Positions 1 to 12,216 of a DNA stretch of 64,000 nt are shown piece after piece. Within the stretch, counting starts at the first letter, position 1. Every line of letters starts with the position of its first letter. The DNA comes from an uncultured Verrucomicrobiae bacterium (GTDB taxonomy: Bacteria > Verrucomicrobiota > Verrucomicrobiia > Limisphaerales > J093), in the NCBI GenBank assembly GCA_937946835.1, contig CALFAV010000020.1, forward strand, positions 1 to 64,000, read 5' to 3'. The notes beneath the pieces were generated by a model. The model saw nothing but the letters and a program-made list of their open reading frames with translations. It ran no database searches and was not told where the DNA came from. Position numbers and translations under genes: made by a program.

Positions 1-82
1 GGGGGGCCGCGCGGCGTCGCGGCCCCAGACGTCCCGGGGCCGGAGGCCCGGCTCATCGGCAGGCCGGAAGCCCGTCGCTACG
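1..82. repeat. Palindromic repeat mosaic (modules C and D), inverted relative to the copy at 51.0-51.2 kb
   Basis: GGGGCCGCG-CGGCGT-CGCGGCCCC at 3-26; ggcaggccggaagcccgtcgctac at 58-81 is near-identical (3 mismatches in 24) to the reverse complement of 51202-51225. Confidence 0.6.
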
Positions 83-914
83 TGACCCGGCCCTTTTCCC
101 CGCCCGCGAAGCGCGGGGGGTGGACCGGTCCGTTGCCCAGGTGGCGCAGGCGCTCGGCAAAGGCCAGCAACCCGCGTTTTTCGGCCGGTCCCAGGTCGAA
201 GCGGATGTTCCAGGTCAGGTATTCGCGGCAGAAGTTCGGCGGGTAGCGGTTTTGTCCGGCAATGATGGTCTCCAGCTCGGCCAGCCCGCGCGCGCGCGCG
301 GCGCCGAGCATTGCCGCCAAGCCGGTGGCGTCCGCGCCGGGGCGCAGCGTCCAGAGGGCATAGACAAACGGCAGGCCGGTCAGTTCCCACCAGGCGGCGC
401 CCAGGTCCCAGAGCTGATGCGGGTGGCCGCCGAAGGCGAAGTCCAGGGCGCGGTCGCCGATGAGCAGCACGGCGTCGCAGCCCGGCGCGGCGGCATAATC
501 CGGCAGCGGCACCAAGCGCGGGTGGAGGCCGCGCGCGGCCAGGAGCACGCGCAGGAGGTGGACGCTGGCCAGCGAGGCCGGGTCGCAGTGGACCGTGTCG
601 AGTGCGTGCAGCGGGCGGCGGTGGGCCAGCACCACGCTGCGCACCGGGCCGCGTGAGGCGATGGCGATGCCGTCCAGCGCGGTGTAGCCGGGGTTGGCGA
701 GCAACTCGGTGACGCTCAGCAACGCGGCGTCGAGTTCGCCGGCGCGGAGCAGTGCCCCCAGCCGGGCCGGGGTGGTGAAGGTGACCCGGTCTTCGAGGCC
801 GCGGGTGAGCGGCGCGGCGTTGAGCGAGTCCACCGAGCCGAGGCGAAACGCGCCGCCCGTTTGGGCAACGGTGCCGGCAGCGGATGCCGGCAATTCAAAG
901 GCGTCGGAACTCAT
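78..914 (-). CDS. mqnA: Chorismate dehydratase MqnA (futalosine menaquinone pathway)
   Basis: GSVDSLNAAPLTRGLE N-terminus, SVTELLANPGY motif, overall length 278 aa. Confidence 0.85.
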   Translation of the reverse strand: MSSDAFELPASAAGTVAQTGGAFRLGSVDSLNAAPLTRGLEDRVTFTTPARLGALLRAGELDAALLSVTELLANPGYTALDGIAIASRGPVRSVVLAHRRPLHALDTVHCDPASLASVHLLRVLLAARGLHPRLVPLPDYAAAPGCDAVLLIGDRALDFAFGGHPHQLWDLGAAWWELTGLPFVYALWTLRPGADATGLAAMLGAARARGLAELETIIAGQNRYPPNFCREYLTWNIRFDLGPAEKRGLLAFAERLRHLGNGPVHPPRFAGGEKGRVT

Positions 915-936
915 CCTCGGTCAGGCCGGCCTCCCG

Positions 937-1101
937 TTAAATGGCGCGGAACGTCCCCGTCGGGATGTCGCCGGGATCGAGGGCGACATAGGTTTGGCGA
1001 CCATCGGAATGCCGGAGGATGACATACGAGCCCGACTGGCGTTTGACGACAAACCCGGCGCGTTGAAGGCGGGCCAGGACCTCACGCGCTTTGAAGGGCA
1101 T
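937..1101 (-). pseudogene. hicA: HicA-family mRNA interferase, truncated and probably inactive
   Basis: Own translation: [54 protein letters not shown]; after the TAA (937-939) the same frame reads REAGLTEDEFRRL* to 895, the usual HicA C-terminus. Not in ORF track (54 codons). Confidence 0.75.
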
Positions 1102-1330
1102 GATCGGGTACTTCCAAGGTGGTGAGGAGCGCTTCAGTCAGAGGCGGCACGGGCTCGCCGTTGGCTCGCTTTTCCTCCAACCACAGCCGGACCAGGTCCA
1201 GGACGGCCGCACGGGCGCCCTCAATGCCCGGTCCGTGGGTGGTCAACCCCAGGCTGGGCACATGCGCGTAGTAGTAGCCTGCCGGGAAATCCGGGTCTTG
1301 GACCGGGTCGAACATGACACCCACTTTCAT
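1082..1330 (-). CDS. hicB: HicB-like antitoxin (short form)
   Basis: 82 aa, HicB-like fold pattern ([34 protein letters not shown]), overlaps the hicA start by 20 nt. Confidence 0.7.
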   Translation of the reverse strand: MKVGVMFDPVQDPDFPAGYYYAHVPSLGLTTHGPGIEGARAAVLDLVRLWLEEKRANGEPVPPLTEALLTTLEVPDHALQSA

Positions 1331-1350
1331 GGGTCAAGGCTATTCCGGTT

Positions 1351-2520
1351 TCACGCCGTCGCCAAGTTCGCTTCCACCACCCCGGCGCGGGTGGGCAGGC
1401 CGGGCGGGCCGGGGGGCACGTCGCCTTCCCAGACGCGAAGCGGCTCGTAAAAGCTGTTGCGCTGGACCGGCACGCGGCCGGTTTCGCGGATGGCGCGGAT
1501 CATGGCCGCCTCGGTTTGAAGCTGGCCCGCGGGCGCGCCGGCCATGCGGAAGATGTGTTCCTCGACGATGGTGCCGTGCAGGTCGTCCGCGCCGAAGCTC
1601 AGCGCCACCTGCGCCAGCTTCAGCCCCAGCCCCACCCAGTACGCGGTGAGGTGGTCGAAGTTGTCGAGGTAGAGCCGGCTCACGGCGAGGGTGCGCAGGG
1701 TGTCGAAGCCGGTGGGCGGATGCTGCACGGGCAGGGCGTTGTTCTCCGGCTGGTAGGGCAGGGGAATGAACGCGCTGAAGCCGCGGGTTTCGTCCTGGAG
1801 TTCGCGCAGGCGTCGCAGATGGTCCACGCGGTCGGCCGGGGACTCGACGTGGCCGTAGAGCATGGTGCAGGTGCTGCGGCCGCCGAGTTGATGCCAGGTG
1901 CGGTGCACCTCCAGCCATTCCTCGGCGCTTTCCTTGCCCCGGGCGATCTGCGCGCGCACCGCCGGGGCAAAGATCTCCGCACCGCCGCCGGTGAGCGAGT
2001 CCAGGCCGGCCTCGCGCAGGGCGATCAGCGTGTCGCGCACCGTTTTGCGGGCCAGCCAGGCCAGGTGGAGGACTTCGATGGCGGTGAAGCACTTCAGGTG
2101 CAGGTGCGGGCCGACCTCGCGCAGGGCGCGGAGCATTTCGAGGTAGTACTCGAAGGGCAGGGACGGGTGCAGGCCGCCGACGATGTGCAGTTCGGTGATG
2201 CCCAGTTTCAGGGCTTCGCGGGCCTTTTCGACAATCTCAGCCACGCTCAGCTCGAAGCCGTCGGCGTCGCGCTTTTTGCGGGCAAAGGCGCAGAACTGGC
2301 AGCTCAGGATGCAGTAGTTGGAGTAGTTGATGTAGCGGTTGAGGATGTAGGTGACGCGCCGCCCGTTGCGACGCTGGTTGGCGAAATCGGCCAGCGCCCC
2401 CAGCGCGTTCAGGTCGCGGCACGCGAACAGCCGCAGGGCGTCGGCCTCGGAAAGGCGTTGGCCGGCGGCCACCTTGTCATGCAGATCGCGCAGCGGGCTG
2501 TGGGTGACGAAGAAATTCAT
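1351..2520 (-). CDS. mqnE: Aminofutalosine synthase MqnE (radical SAM)
   Basis: CILSCQFCAFAR radical-SAM motif, GGLHPSLPFEYYLEM, LTGGGAEIF; start placed at MNFFVTHSPL rather than the ORF-track start. Confidence 0.88.
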   Translation of the reverse strand: MNFFVTHSPLRDLHDKVAAGQRLSEADALRLFACRDLNALGALADFANQRRNGRRVTYILNRYINYSNYCILSCQFCAFARKKRDADGFELSVAEIVEKAREALKLGITELHIVGGLHPSLPFEYYLEMLRALREVGPHLHLKCFTAIEVLHLAWLARKTVRDTLIALREAGLDSLTGGGAEIFAPAVRAQIARGKESAEEWLEVHRTWHQLGGRSTCTMLYGHVESPADRVDHLRRLRELQDETRGFSAFIPLPYQPENNALPVQHPPTGFDTLRTLAVSRLYLDNFDHLTAYWVGLGLKLAQVALSFGADDLHGTIVEEHIFRMAGAPAGQLQTEAAMIRAIRETGRVPVQRNSFYEPLRVWEGDVPPGPPGLPTRAGVVEANLATA

Positions 2521-2813
2521 CCCGACGCCAGTTAAGCAGCCAACGCTCGGAAAGGCAAACGCACCGGCGGCGGCGTCGGGCGGCGACCGGTTGATCAGTC
2601 GCTTCCGACCGGAGGCTCCGACCAGTCCCGGTGAAAACCCGGGCGGCGGGGTGAACACCGCGGAGAGCGTGGGCGGTGCGCAGCCTGCGGCCGCCGGTCG
2701 GCGGACCCTGGCGGCAGCCATCGCTTCGGCACCCGGTGGGTCCGGTCCAAATCAACCTTTTCCCCCGGGATTGACGCCGGTACACTGGCGCTTCCTTTGG
2801 ACCGTTTATCGCC

Positions 2814-4883
2814 ATGGCTGAAGACAAAAGTCCGGTCAAACCCCTCGAAGCGCCGCCGCTGGCGCCGTTGAAACTGAAGCCCCGTCTGGCCCGCACCCCC
2901 CGGCAGGCCCCGCGCTACGCGGTGACGGTGAAGAACCTGGCCGGGGAGGAGGTCGTGGTGGCCGACCCTCGCGCCACCCGGGCGCTGGTGGCGCTGATGA
3001 ACGTGCACGCGGTCAACGGCGGGGCGGCCTGCCATTGGGGCGGCCCGGCGGCCCTGGCCGAGATCAACGCCGCCATCCACGCCCAGATGTTCGCCGTGCA
3101 GGGACGCGAATGGTACGAGGCGTTCAACTACGTCAACGACGCCGGGCACACCGAGAATGGCGTCTATGCCCTGCGGGCGCTCTACGGCTTTGACGGCCTG
3201 ACCTTCGAGGACCTCAAGGGCTTCCGCAGTCTCACCAGCAAGCTGACCGGGCATGGCGAGTCGCATCTCAACCCCGAGGGCGTGCTCTTGAGCAACGGCC
3301 CGCTCGGCTCGGCGCTGCCGCAGGCCCAGGGTCTGGCCCTGGCCGACAAGCTTGCCGGCAACGACCGCGTCACCCTGACGGTCATGTCCGACGGCGCGGC
3401 GATGGAGGGCGAGGCCAAGGAGGCGTTTGCCGCCATTCCCGGCCTGGCCGGCAAGGGGCGCCTGAACCCGTTCGTGCTGGTGATCTCCGACAACGACACC
3501 AAGCTCTCGGGCCGCATCTCCCAGGACGCCTACAGCCTGGCGCCCACCTTCAAGGCCCTGGCCACGCTCGGCTGGCAGGTGATCTCGGTGCCCAACGGCC
3601 ACGACCTGCAGGCCGTGTACCAGGCGATCGAAAAGGCCGTGGCCGGCGCGCGCGCCAAACCCACCCAGCCGGTGTGCGTGCTGTGCAAAACCATCAAGGG
3701 CTACGGCGTCAGGGCCACCGAGCAGAGCGCCTCCGGCGGCCACGGCTTCCCGCTCAGCAGCGGCGAGAAGATCGTGGAGTTTGTGCGCGAGATTTACGGC
3801 GGTGAAGCACCGCCCGAAGAACTGGCCCGTTGGGCCGGGGAACTGCGCGCCGACTGGGAGGCCCGCGAGGCCGCCAAAAAGGCCAAAGCCGCCGCGGCCA
3901 CGCCCGCCCCGGCCGCGCCGAAAAAAGACAAGGTCCAGAGCGGCCTGGCGCGCGGAGCCATTCGGGCCGCCCAGGCGGGGTACCCCGTGTTTTCCGTGTC
4001 GTCGGATGTGCAGGGTTCCACCGGCATCAGCGCCTTCCAAAAGAGTTTTCCCGACCGCTGGATCGAGGTGGGCGTGGCCGAGGCCAACATGATCAGCACC
4101 GGCGCGGGCCTGTCCAAGCTGGGGTTCATCCCCATCGTGGACACCTTTGCCCAGTTCGGCGTCACCAAGGGCAATCTGCCGCTGACCATGGCCGCGCTAT
4201 CCCAGGCGCCGGTGATCGCCATCTTCTCCCACTGCGGGCTGCAGGACGCCGCCGACGGCGCCTCGCACCAAGCCACGACCTACCTGGCCGCGGTCAGCGC
4301 CATTCCCCACACCGTGGTGGTGGTGCCTTCCTGCGCCGAGGAGGCCGAGGCGTTCATGTTCGAGGCCGTCAAGCGGCTGGCGGAGGCGCGCAAAAACGGG
4401 GAGGACGGCGAGAGTGTGGTGTTTTTCGTCGGACGCGAGAACTACCCCGTGAGCCTGCAGCCCGGGGCGAAATACCTCTGGGGCAAACCCCAGTTGCTGG
4501 CCGAGGGCACGGACGTGGTGCTGGTGGGCTGCGGGCCGCTGGTGGGCAAGGTCCTCGAGGCCGGCCAGGCACTGGCCGCCCAGGGCATCCGGGCCACGGT
4601 CTTCAACCACCCGTTCGTGAACCGGCCGGACATGGACGCCTTGGCCACCGCGGTCCGGGACTGCGGCGGGCGGCTGGTGACCCTCGAGGATCACCAGATC
4701 ACCGCGGGCATGGGCGCGCAGCTTTCCCACGCGCTCTCCCGCGCCGGAGTGGCCCACCGGGTGATTTCGCTCGGCATCAACGGCGTGTTCGGGCAGTCGG
4801 CCTACCTGGCCGAGCACTTGTACGAAAAACACGGCCTCACCACGATGAAGGTCATCGAGGCGGCCAAACGGTTGTTGAGCTGA
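2814..4883 (+). CDS. tkt: Transketolase
   Basis: 689 aa; SDGAAMEGEAKEAFA, SDVQGSTGISAF, thiamine-binding region and C-terminal domain. Confidence 0.88.
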   Translation: MAEDKSPVKPLEAPPLAPLKLKPRLARTPRQAPRYAVTVKNLAGEEVVVADPRATRALVALMNVHAVNGGAACHWGGPAALAEINAAIHAQMFAVQGREWYEAFNYVNDAGHTENGVYALRALYGFDGLTFEDLKGFRSLTSKLTGHGESHLNPEGVLLSNGPLGSALPQAQGLALADKLAGNDRVTLTVMSDGAAMEGEAKEAFAAIPGLAGKGRLNPFVLVISDNDTKLSGRISQDAYSLAPTFKALATLGWQVISVPNGHDLQAVYQAIEKAVAGARAKPTQPVCVLCKTIKGYGVRATEQSASGGHGFPLSSGEKIVEFVREIYGGEAPPEELARWAGELRADWEAREAAKKAKAAAATPAPAAPKKDKVQSGLARGAIRAAQAGYPVFSVSSDVQGSTGISAFQKSFPDRWIEVGVAEANMISTGAGLSKLGFIPIVDTFAQFGVTKGNLPLTMAALSQAPVIAIFSHCGLQDAADGASHQATTYLAAVSAIPHTVVVVPSCAEEAEAFMFEAVKRLAEARKNGEDGESVVFFVGRENYPVSLQPGAKYLWGKPQLLAEGTDVVLVGCGPLVGKVLEAGQALAAQGIRATVFNHPFVNRPDMDALATAVRDCGGRLVTLEDHQITAGMGAQLSHALSRAGVAHRVISLGINGVFGQSAYLAEHLYEKHGLTTMKVIEAAKRLLS

Positions 4884-4983
4884 ACCCGGCGCCGCCAACC
4901 ACCCGCGGGTTGTCCGCCGCGCGGCCCAAGAAAGCGGCCCGGGGCACAGTGCCGAGACCGGGAAGGCCGCGGCGGCGGGCGGC

Positions 4984-5268
4984 TCAGGTTTTGCGCTGCC
5001 GGACCTCTTCCTTCTTGCGCTCGAGCTCTTCCTGGAGTCGCCGCCGTTCGGCCTGCAGCTCCTGGCGGGCCTTCTCCGCCGCCTCGAAGTCGCCCTGCAC
5101 CTCGGCCCGGGCGATGGCTTCCCGGGCGGTGATCTCTCGCTCGGCCAGGCGGGCCTTGTAGCGCGATTCCAGCTCGGCGATTTCCTGTTTTTGCTCGGCA
5201 CTGAGGGTCACCACCGGACCCTGTTGTTTGGCCAGGCGTTCCATGGCCAGTTCGTAGGCGGTTTTCAT
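4984..5268 (-). CDS. Small coiled-coil protein with UVR-like motif
   Basis: 94 aa; GDFEAAEKARQELQAERRRLQEELE resembles the UvrB/UvrC motif. Confidence 0.6.
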   Translation of the reverse strand: MKTAYELAMERLAKQQGPVVTLSAEQKQEIAELESRYKARLAEREITAREAIARAEVQGDFEAAEKARQELQAERRRLQEELERKKEEVRQRKT

Positions 5269-5283
5269 AGCGATGGGGATGAA

Positions 5284-5751
5284 TCAGGTTGCGCCAGGGC
5301 CGGCCGGGCCGGCGGCCGGCGCTTTTTTCTTCCACGGCATGTCGGGAAAGTGCTCGGGGACGGGTGGGGCGGGTCGGGCCGCGGGAGGCGAATCCCCTTC
5401 TTCAGTCGGGGGGCTGGCCGCGGCCTGTTGAATTTGAGCGCGCCACGAGGCCATCCGCGCCCGCGCCCCGTGATGCTCGGCCCGGGCCTTGTCGCCGGCC
5501 TTCAGGTAAAACAGCGACAGGTTGGTGTGCACGCGGGGTTCCGCCGGCTGCAACTGCTCGGCCCTGTGTCCCTCGGCAATGGCCCGCGCGGCGTCGCCCA
5601 GTCGGTAGTAGGTAAGGCCCAGGGCCAGCCGCGCCTCGAAGTGGTCGGGCTGGCGCGCCAGCAACGCTTCCAGCCGCTCCGCGGCGAGCGCGAAGTCCCC
5701 GCGGCTGAAGGCGGCGATGGCCTCGTCGAATTGGTCTTGCGCGGTTGCCAT
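5284..5751 (-). CDS. TPR-repeat protein
   Basis: MATAQDQFDEAIAAFSRGDFALAAERLEALLARQPDHFEARLALGLTYYRLGD tetratricopeptide pattern. Confidence 0.7.
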   Translation of the reverse strand: MATAQDQFDEAIAAFSRGDFALAAERLEALLARQPDHFEARLALGLTYYRLGDAARAIAEGHRAEQLQPAEPRVHTNLSLFYLKAGDKARAEHHGARARMASWRAQIQQAAASPPTEEGDSPPAARPAPPVPEHFPDMPWKKKAPAAGPAGPGAT

Positions 5752-5950
5752 GACGCGAATGCCGGAGGTTACCGTCCCCGGGGGAGGGCGCAAGTCGGGT
5801 CGGCACCGCGCCGGCCCGACGCCGCCTCCGGAGGCCGCGCACTCGCGCGGGCAAGCGGGATGTATCCCGGCCCGTGCGGCCCGTGATTTTGACCTGTTCG
5901 ACCCGGCGCCGCCGGCGCAAGCTCTCGGGCCGTTGCCGCGGGGGCCCGGA

Positions 5951-5979
5951 CCGCAGATCGGAAATCTGCCGCCGCCGGA
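5951..5979. repeat. Palindromic repeat module A copy
   Basis: CGCAGATcggaaATCTGCCGCCGCCGG; compare CGCAGATTGcCAATCTGCCGTATCGCCGG at 51001. Confidence 0.5.
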
Positions 5980-6017
5980 ATGCCCCCGGGAAAACACGGC
6001 TTTTGGAGATTGCTGGG

Positions 6018-6806
6018 ATGCGACCTGTCCACCCGCCCGCGCCGGGACCACTGCTGATTGCCACCGACTTCGACGGCACGTTGTTTGCCGAGTTCGAGGA
6101 CCCGCCCGTGCCGCCGGCCTTCGAGGAGACGCTCGCCGCGTTGCAGGCCCGCGGCGCCCGCTGGGTTATCAACACCGGCCGCGACCTGCCGGGGTTGCTC
6201 GAGGCGCTGGCCCGCGCCCGGCTCCGGGTGCAGCCGGATTACCTGGTGCTGGTGGAGCGGGAGTTGTACCGGCACGACGGGGTCCGCTACGTCCCGCTCG
6301 AGGACTGGAACCGGCGCTGCGCGGAGACGCACGCCGCGTTGTTTGCCCGCGTGCAGCCGGACGTGCCGCGGTTGACCGCGTGGGTGAACGCGCGCTTCTC
6401 GGCGATGGTGTACGCGGATGCCTGGTCGCCGTTTTGCCTGGTGGCGGGCCGGGCCGAGGATGCCGAGGCCATTTGCCGCCACCTCGAGGCCTATTGCCGG
6501 GAAGTGCCCGGATTGACGGTGGTGCGCAACGACGTCTATGCCCGGTTCAGTCATGTGGACTTCAGCAAGGGCACCGCGCTGGCCGAACTGACCCGGCGCG
6601 CCGGGCTTACCGCCGAGTCGGTGTTCGCGGCGGGAGATCACCTGAATGACCTGCCGATGTTGCGCCGCACGGTCGCCCGCTGGCTGGTATGCCCGGCCAA
6701 CGCCGTGCCGGAGGTGCAGGAGCAGGTGCGCCGCGAGGGCGGGGAGGTCAGCCAACTGCGGCATGGACACGCCGTGGTGGCGGCGTTGCGGCGGTTTCTG
6801 GAGTAA
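6018..6806 (+). CDS. HAD-superfamily hydrolase (Cof/sucrose-phosphatase-like)
   Basis: LLIATDFDGTLFAEFED motif I; AAGDHLNDLPML motif IV. Confidence 0.75.
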   Translation: MRPVHPPAPGPLLIATDFDGTLFAEFEDPPVPPAFEETLAALQARGARWVINTGRDLPGLLEALARARLRVQPDYLVLVERELYRHDGVRYVPLEDWNRRCAETHAALFARVQPDVPRLTAWVNARFSAMVYADAWSPFCLVAGRAEDAEAICRHLEAYCREVPGLTVVRNDVYARFSHVDFSKGTALAELTRRAGLTAESVFAAGDHLNDLPMLRRTVARWLVCPANAVPEVQEQVRREGGEVSQLRHGHAVVAALRRFLE

Positions 6807-6818
6807 CCCCCGGCGTGC

Positions 6819-7763
6819 TCAACGCGGCCTCGGGGCTTCGCCCTCGGTGGCCACGCGCTGCGTCAGCGCTTCCAGGAACTCCCGCGCCCGCCGCGCCTCG
6901 GCCACGAGCTGATGCCGCTCGCCGCGGGCCACGGTTTCGACCAGGATCGGGCCGCGCGTGAAGCCGCCCTGCCGCAACCGCGCCAGCACGGCCGGGAAAT
7001 TCACCTGCCCCGTGCCGGGCGTCACCATCACGTCCTTGGGCGGCCGGAAGTCCTTGGCGCTCATCCCCACCACCAGGCCGTCCACGGTGGCGGCGTCGGC
7101 CACGGGATCGCGCGCGCCGTCGGAGTAGTAGAAGATGTTGCCGGGGTCGTACCAGAGCCGGAAGTTCGGATGGTTCACCCGCTCGATGACGGCGCGGCAC
7201 TCGGGGCCGGTGGCAATGAAACCGCCATGCGGTTTGATGGTCAGGCGCACGCCGCGCGCGGCGGCGAAGTCGCACACCTCGCGAAGGGCATCGTAATAGG
7301 GCGCCTGCAGCGCCGCCTCGCCCGTGCCGCCCAGCAGCAGGTCGGGCGAACCACAGGCGGTGCAATGCTCGACCAGCCGCTGCAGGGCCCGCACGTTGTC
7401 CGCGACCGCGGGCTTGACCGCGTAATCGCCGTACACCGACAGGCAGTCCAGTTTCCGCTCCCGGATTTCCGCCCCCACCCGCGCCGCTTCTTCGGGCGAG
7501 GTATCCGCGGTGATGACAACCCAGGATTTACCCTTGGCGGTCATGATGCCGCAGTGGCGAAAGCCCGCCGCGGCGATCGCGTCCAGGGCGGTCGGCAGGT
7601 CGTATTGGTCGAACGGGCGGGTGTAGCAGCCGATCACCCAGCCCGCGTTCGGGGCCGGGGCGGCGCGCAGGTGCTCGGCCAGGCCGATGGCAGCCAGGCC
7701 CAGTTGGGTCAGCCGGCGGCCAAAACGGCGGCGCGACAGCGGTTCATGCCAGGGAGTGCTCAC
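6819..7763 (-). CDS. Tat-type sugar phosphate isomerase/epimerase (TIM-barrel)
   Basis: SRRRFGRRLTQLGLAAIGLA Tat-like signal; GVRLTIKPHGGF and NFRLWYDPGN motifs; GTG start inferred. Confidence 0.7.
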   Translation of the reverse strand: MSTPWHEPLSRRRFGRRLTQLGLAAIGLAEHLRAAPAPNAGWVIGCYTRPFDQYDLPTALDAIAAAGFRHCGIMTAKGKSWVVITADTSPEEAARVGAEIRERKLDCLSVYGDYAVKPAVADNVRALQRLVEHCTACGSPDLLLGGTGEAALQAPYYDALREVCDFAAARGVRLTIKPHGGFIATGPECRAVIERVNHPNFRLWYDPGNIFYYSDGARDPVADAATVDGLVVGMSAKDFRPPKDVMVTPGTGQVNFPAVLARLRQGGFTRGPILVETVARGERHQLVAEARRAREFLEALTQRVATEGEAPRPR

Positions 7764-7920
7764 CGGGGCACCTTGGCAAAAACCGGCGGCGCCAGCCACC
7801 ACGGAAATGCCGTGAGACCAGCCGCGGATTCCCGGCCGACCTCCCGCGGCTGGAACACACCTGCCCGGGCTGGCGGCCAAGGCCGGAGGGAACTTGAGAA
7901 ACCGGCGCGGGGGAGGCGGT

Positions 7921-10254
<2,334 letters not shown>

Positions 10255-10292
10255 CAGGTCCGGCCCGGGAGAACAGCCGCCGGGAAGCGGGC

Positions 10293-11987
10293 TTACAGCG
10301 GCCGCAGGCGCGGCCATTCCAGCTCGAAGCCCTGGTTGCGCAGCGCCTGCTGGAACTCGGCCAGGAGCTTGGGCGTGTTGCGGACCTGGCGCGGCACGAC
10401 CTTGCGCGCCCGGCAGAATGCCGCCAGCGCACCGGCGGCTTCGCCGATGTTCCACTCGACCGGGTGCAGCCGATAGGCGCCGTTGGTGATGTGGGTGGTG
10501 CCGATGTTTTTGGCCGCGGCGAGCAGGTTTTCCACGCGGCGCGGGATCAACGCGCCGAGCGGGATTTGGAAGGGCAGGCAGCTCAGGTCGAGGTAGTTTT
10601 TGCCGCCGGTGGTGGGGTGCAGGTCAATGCGGTAGGCGCCCACGCCCACGCTGTCCGGGAACGGTTCGGCCGAGACCTCCTCGCGGGTCTTGCCGGTGGT
10701 GGCCATGCGGGCTTCGGTGCCGATGTGCTGCTCGGTGACGGTGAACTCGGCGCGGAGCCGGCGCGCCTCGCGGATGTAGGGGGCCTTGGCCAGGCCGTCG
10801 GTGGTGCCCACCACGTCGGCCCGCAGACGCAGGCCTTTCCAGCCGGTGCCGCCATCCGGCCGGGGTGCCTCGGTCTGCATCCAGTACAGCAGCGCGAGGC
10901 TGAGCTGTTTGGCCCGGGCGAGGTGCCGGGCGGCTTCCGCCGCGGGCACGTCCACCAGCGGGCCGAGCCAGTAGTCGTTCTGCGGCCAGTTGATCAGGGA
11001 GATGTCGCTGCGATAGGTACCGGGGGCGAATTGGGCCGCGGCGGCGATGCGCCGGTAGGTCCAGAGGTTCGGGCCGCTGACCTTGAGGGTGGGGTCGAAC
11101 GCCACTTCGCGCGGCTGGAGCGTGATCGGGTGGGTGGTTTTCCAGCTTAACAGCGGACCCGGCCAGGGCGGGGTCAGTTGCGGCACGAAGCTTCGCCAGA
11201 AATCGTACTCGGCCGGGCGCTCGAGGGTGTGGTTCTCGCCCTCGAGGTAATCCACCGCGAAGCAGCAGGTGAAGGCCTGCTGGTTGGCCGGCTCCGGCTC
11301 GGGGGGCGCATGTGGTTCGCCGGTGTCGCGCTGCGCCTCCGCGCCGGTCACGTACTCGGTGCCGGTCAGGGGCAGCAGGTCGCCCAACTCGGTGGCGTCC
11401 ACGAACAGCGGCGCGGTGAGCGTGCGGCGCGTGCCGGTGCGGCGGTCTTCCACCTGGACGGCCCGGAGGTGGTCGCCGTCGGTTTCCGCAGCCACGGGCA
11501 CGTGTTCCCGCAGGACCGCGAGCCGGCCGCCGCTCAGATGCGGGGCGAGCATTTGGTCCAACACGGCCAGGGCCACGCGCGGCTCGTGGCAGAGGCGGGA
11601 GACCCAGCCGTTGCCGGGGTTGAGGTGGCGTTGGGCGCGGGCCTCGGGGGTGAGCGGGTAACGTTCCCGGTAAAAGGCGCGCACCCCGTCGCGGAATTCC
11701 CGGTAGCTGCGCGTGCAGCCGAAGCTTTCGATCCAGGGATGCTCATCCGGGGGTACGGCCTGGGAGGTCAACTGCCCGCCGATCCAGTCGGTGGCTTCGG
11801 TCATCACCACCCGCAGCCCGGCGCGGCAGGCGGCCAGGGCAGCGGCGCACCCGCCCGTGCCGCCGCCGATGATCACGAGGTCCGCCGACCACTCCCGGCC
11901 GGCCGCCGCCGTGGCGCGAGCTTGAAACCACCACGGGCCGCCGAGGGCGCCGGCGGTGAGCGTGTGGAAAAAGGAGCGTCGGTTCAT
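10293..11987 (-). CDS. FAD-dependent oxidoreductase (secreted)
   Basis: Signal MNRRSFFHTLTAGALGG, then ADLVIIGGGTGGCAAALAACRAGLRVVMTEATDWIGGQLTSQAVPPDEH. Confidence 0.8.
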   Translation of the reverse strand: MNRRSFFHTLTAGALGGPWWFQARATAAAGREWSADLVIIGGGTGGCAAALAACRAGLRVVMTEATDWIGGQLTSQAVPPDEHPWIESFGCTRSYREFRDGVRAFYRERYPLTPEARAQRHLNPGNGWVSRLCHEPRVALAVLDQMLAPHLSGGRLAVLREHVPVAAETDGDHLRAVQVEDRRTGTRRTLTAPLFVDATELGDLLPLTGTEYVTGAEAQRDTGEPHAPPEPEPANQQAFTCCFAVDYLEGENHTLERPAEYDFWRSFVPQLTPPWPGPLLSWKTTHPITLQPREVAFDPTLKVSGPNLWTYRRIAAAAQFAPGTYRSDISLINWPQNDYWLGPLVDVPAAEAARHLARAKQLSLALLYWMQTEAPRPDGGTGWKGLRLRADVVGTTDGLAKAPYIREARRLRAEFTVTEQHIGTEARMATTGKTREEVSAEPFPDSVGVGAYRIDLHPTTGGKNYLDLSCLPFQIPLGALIPRRVENLLAAAKNIGTTHITNGAYRLHPVEWNIGEAAGALAAFCRARKVVPRQVRNTPKLLAEFQQALRNQGFELEWPRLRPL

Positions 11988-12216
11988 GGTCGCAGCGCCC
12001 GCCAGTGTGGCACCGCTGTGGGCCAGCGTCCACCGTCGGCTGAAACCGACCGCCCCGGACGGCCAGCTAGCGGGGTGGCTTGCGCCCTTGGGAAGGGCGG
12101 CGGGAGTGGTGGGTGAGGCTTGGCGCTGGGGGGCGCAGTTACGGTCTCGGTTCGCCTCTTGGGTCTGCGGGCTTGCCTGGCTTGGAAGATCACCTATGTT
12201 GCCTTCACCGCGAAGG

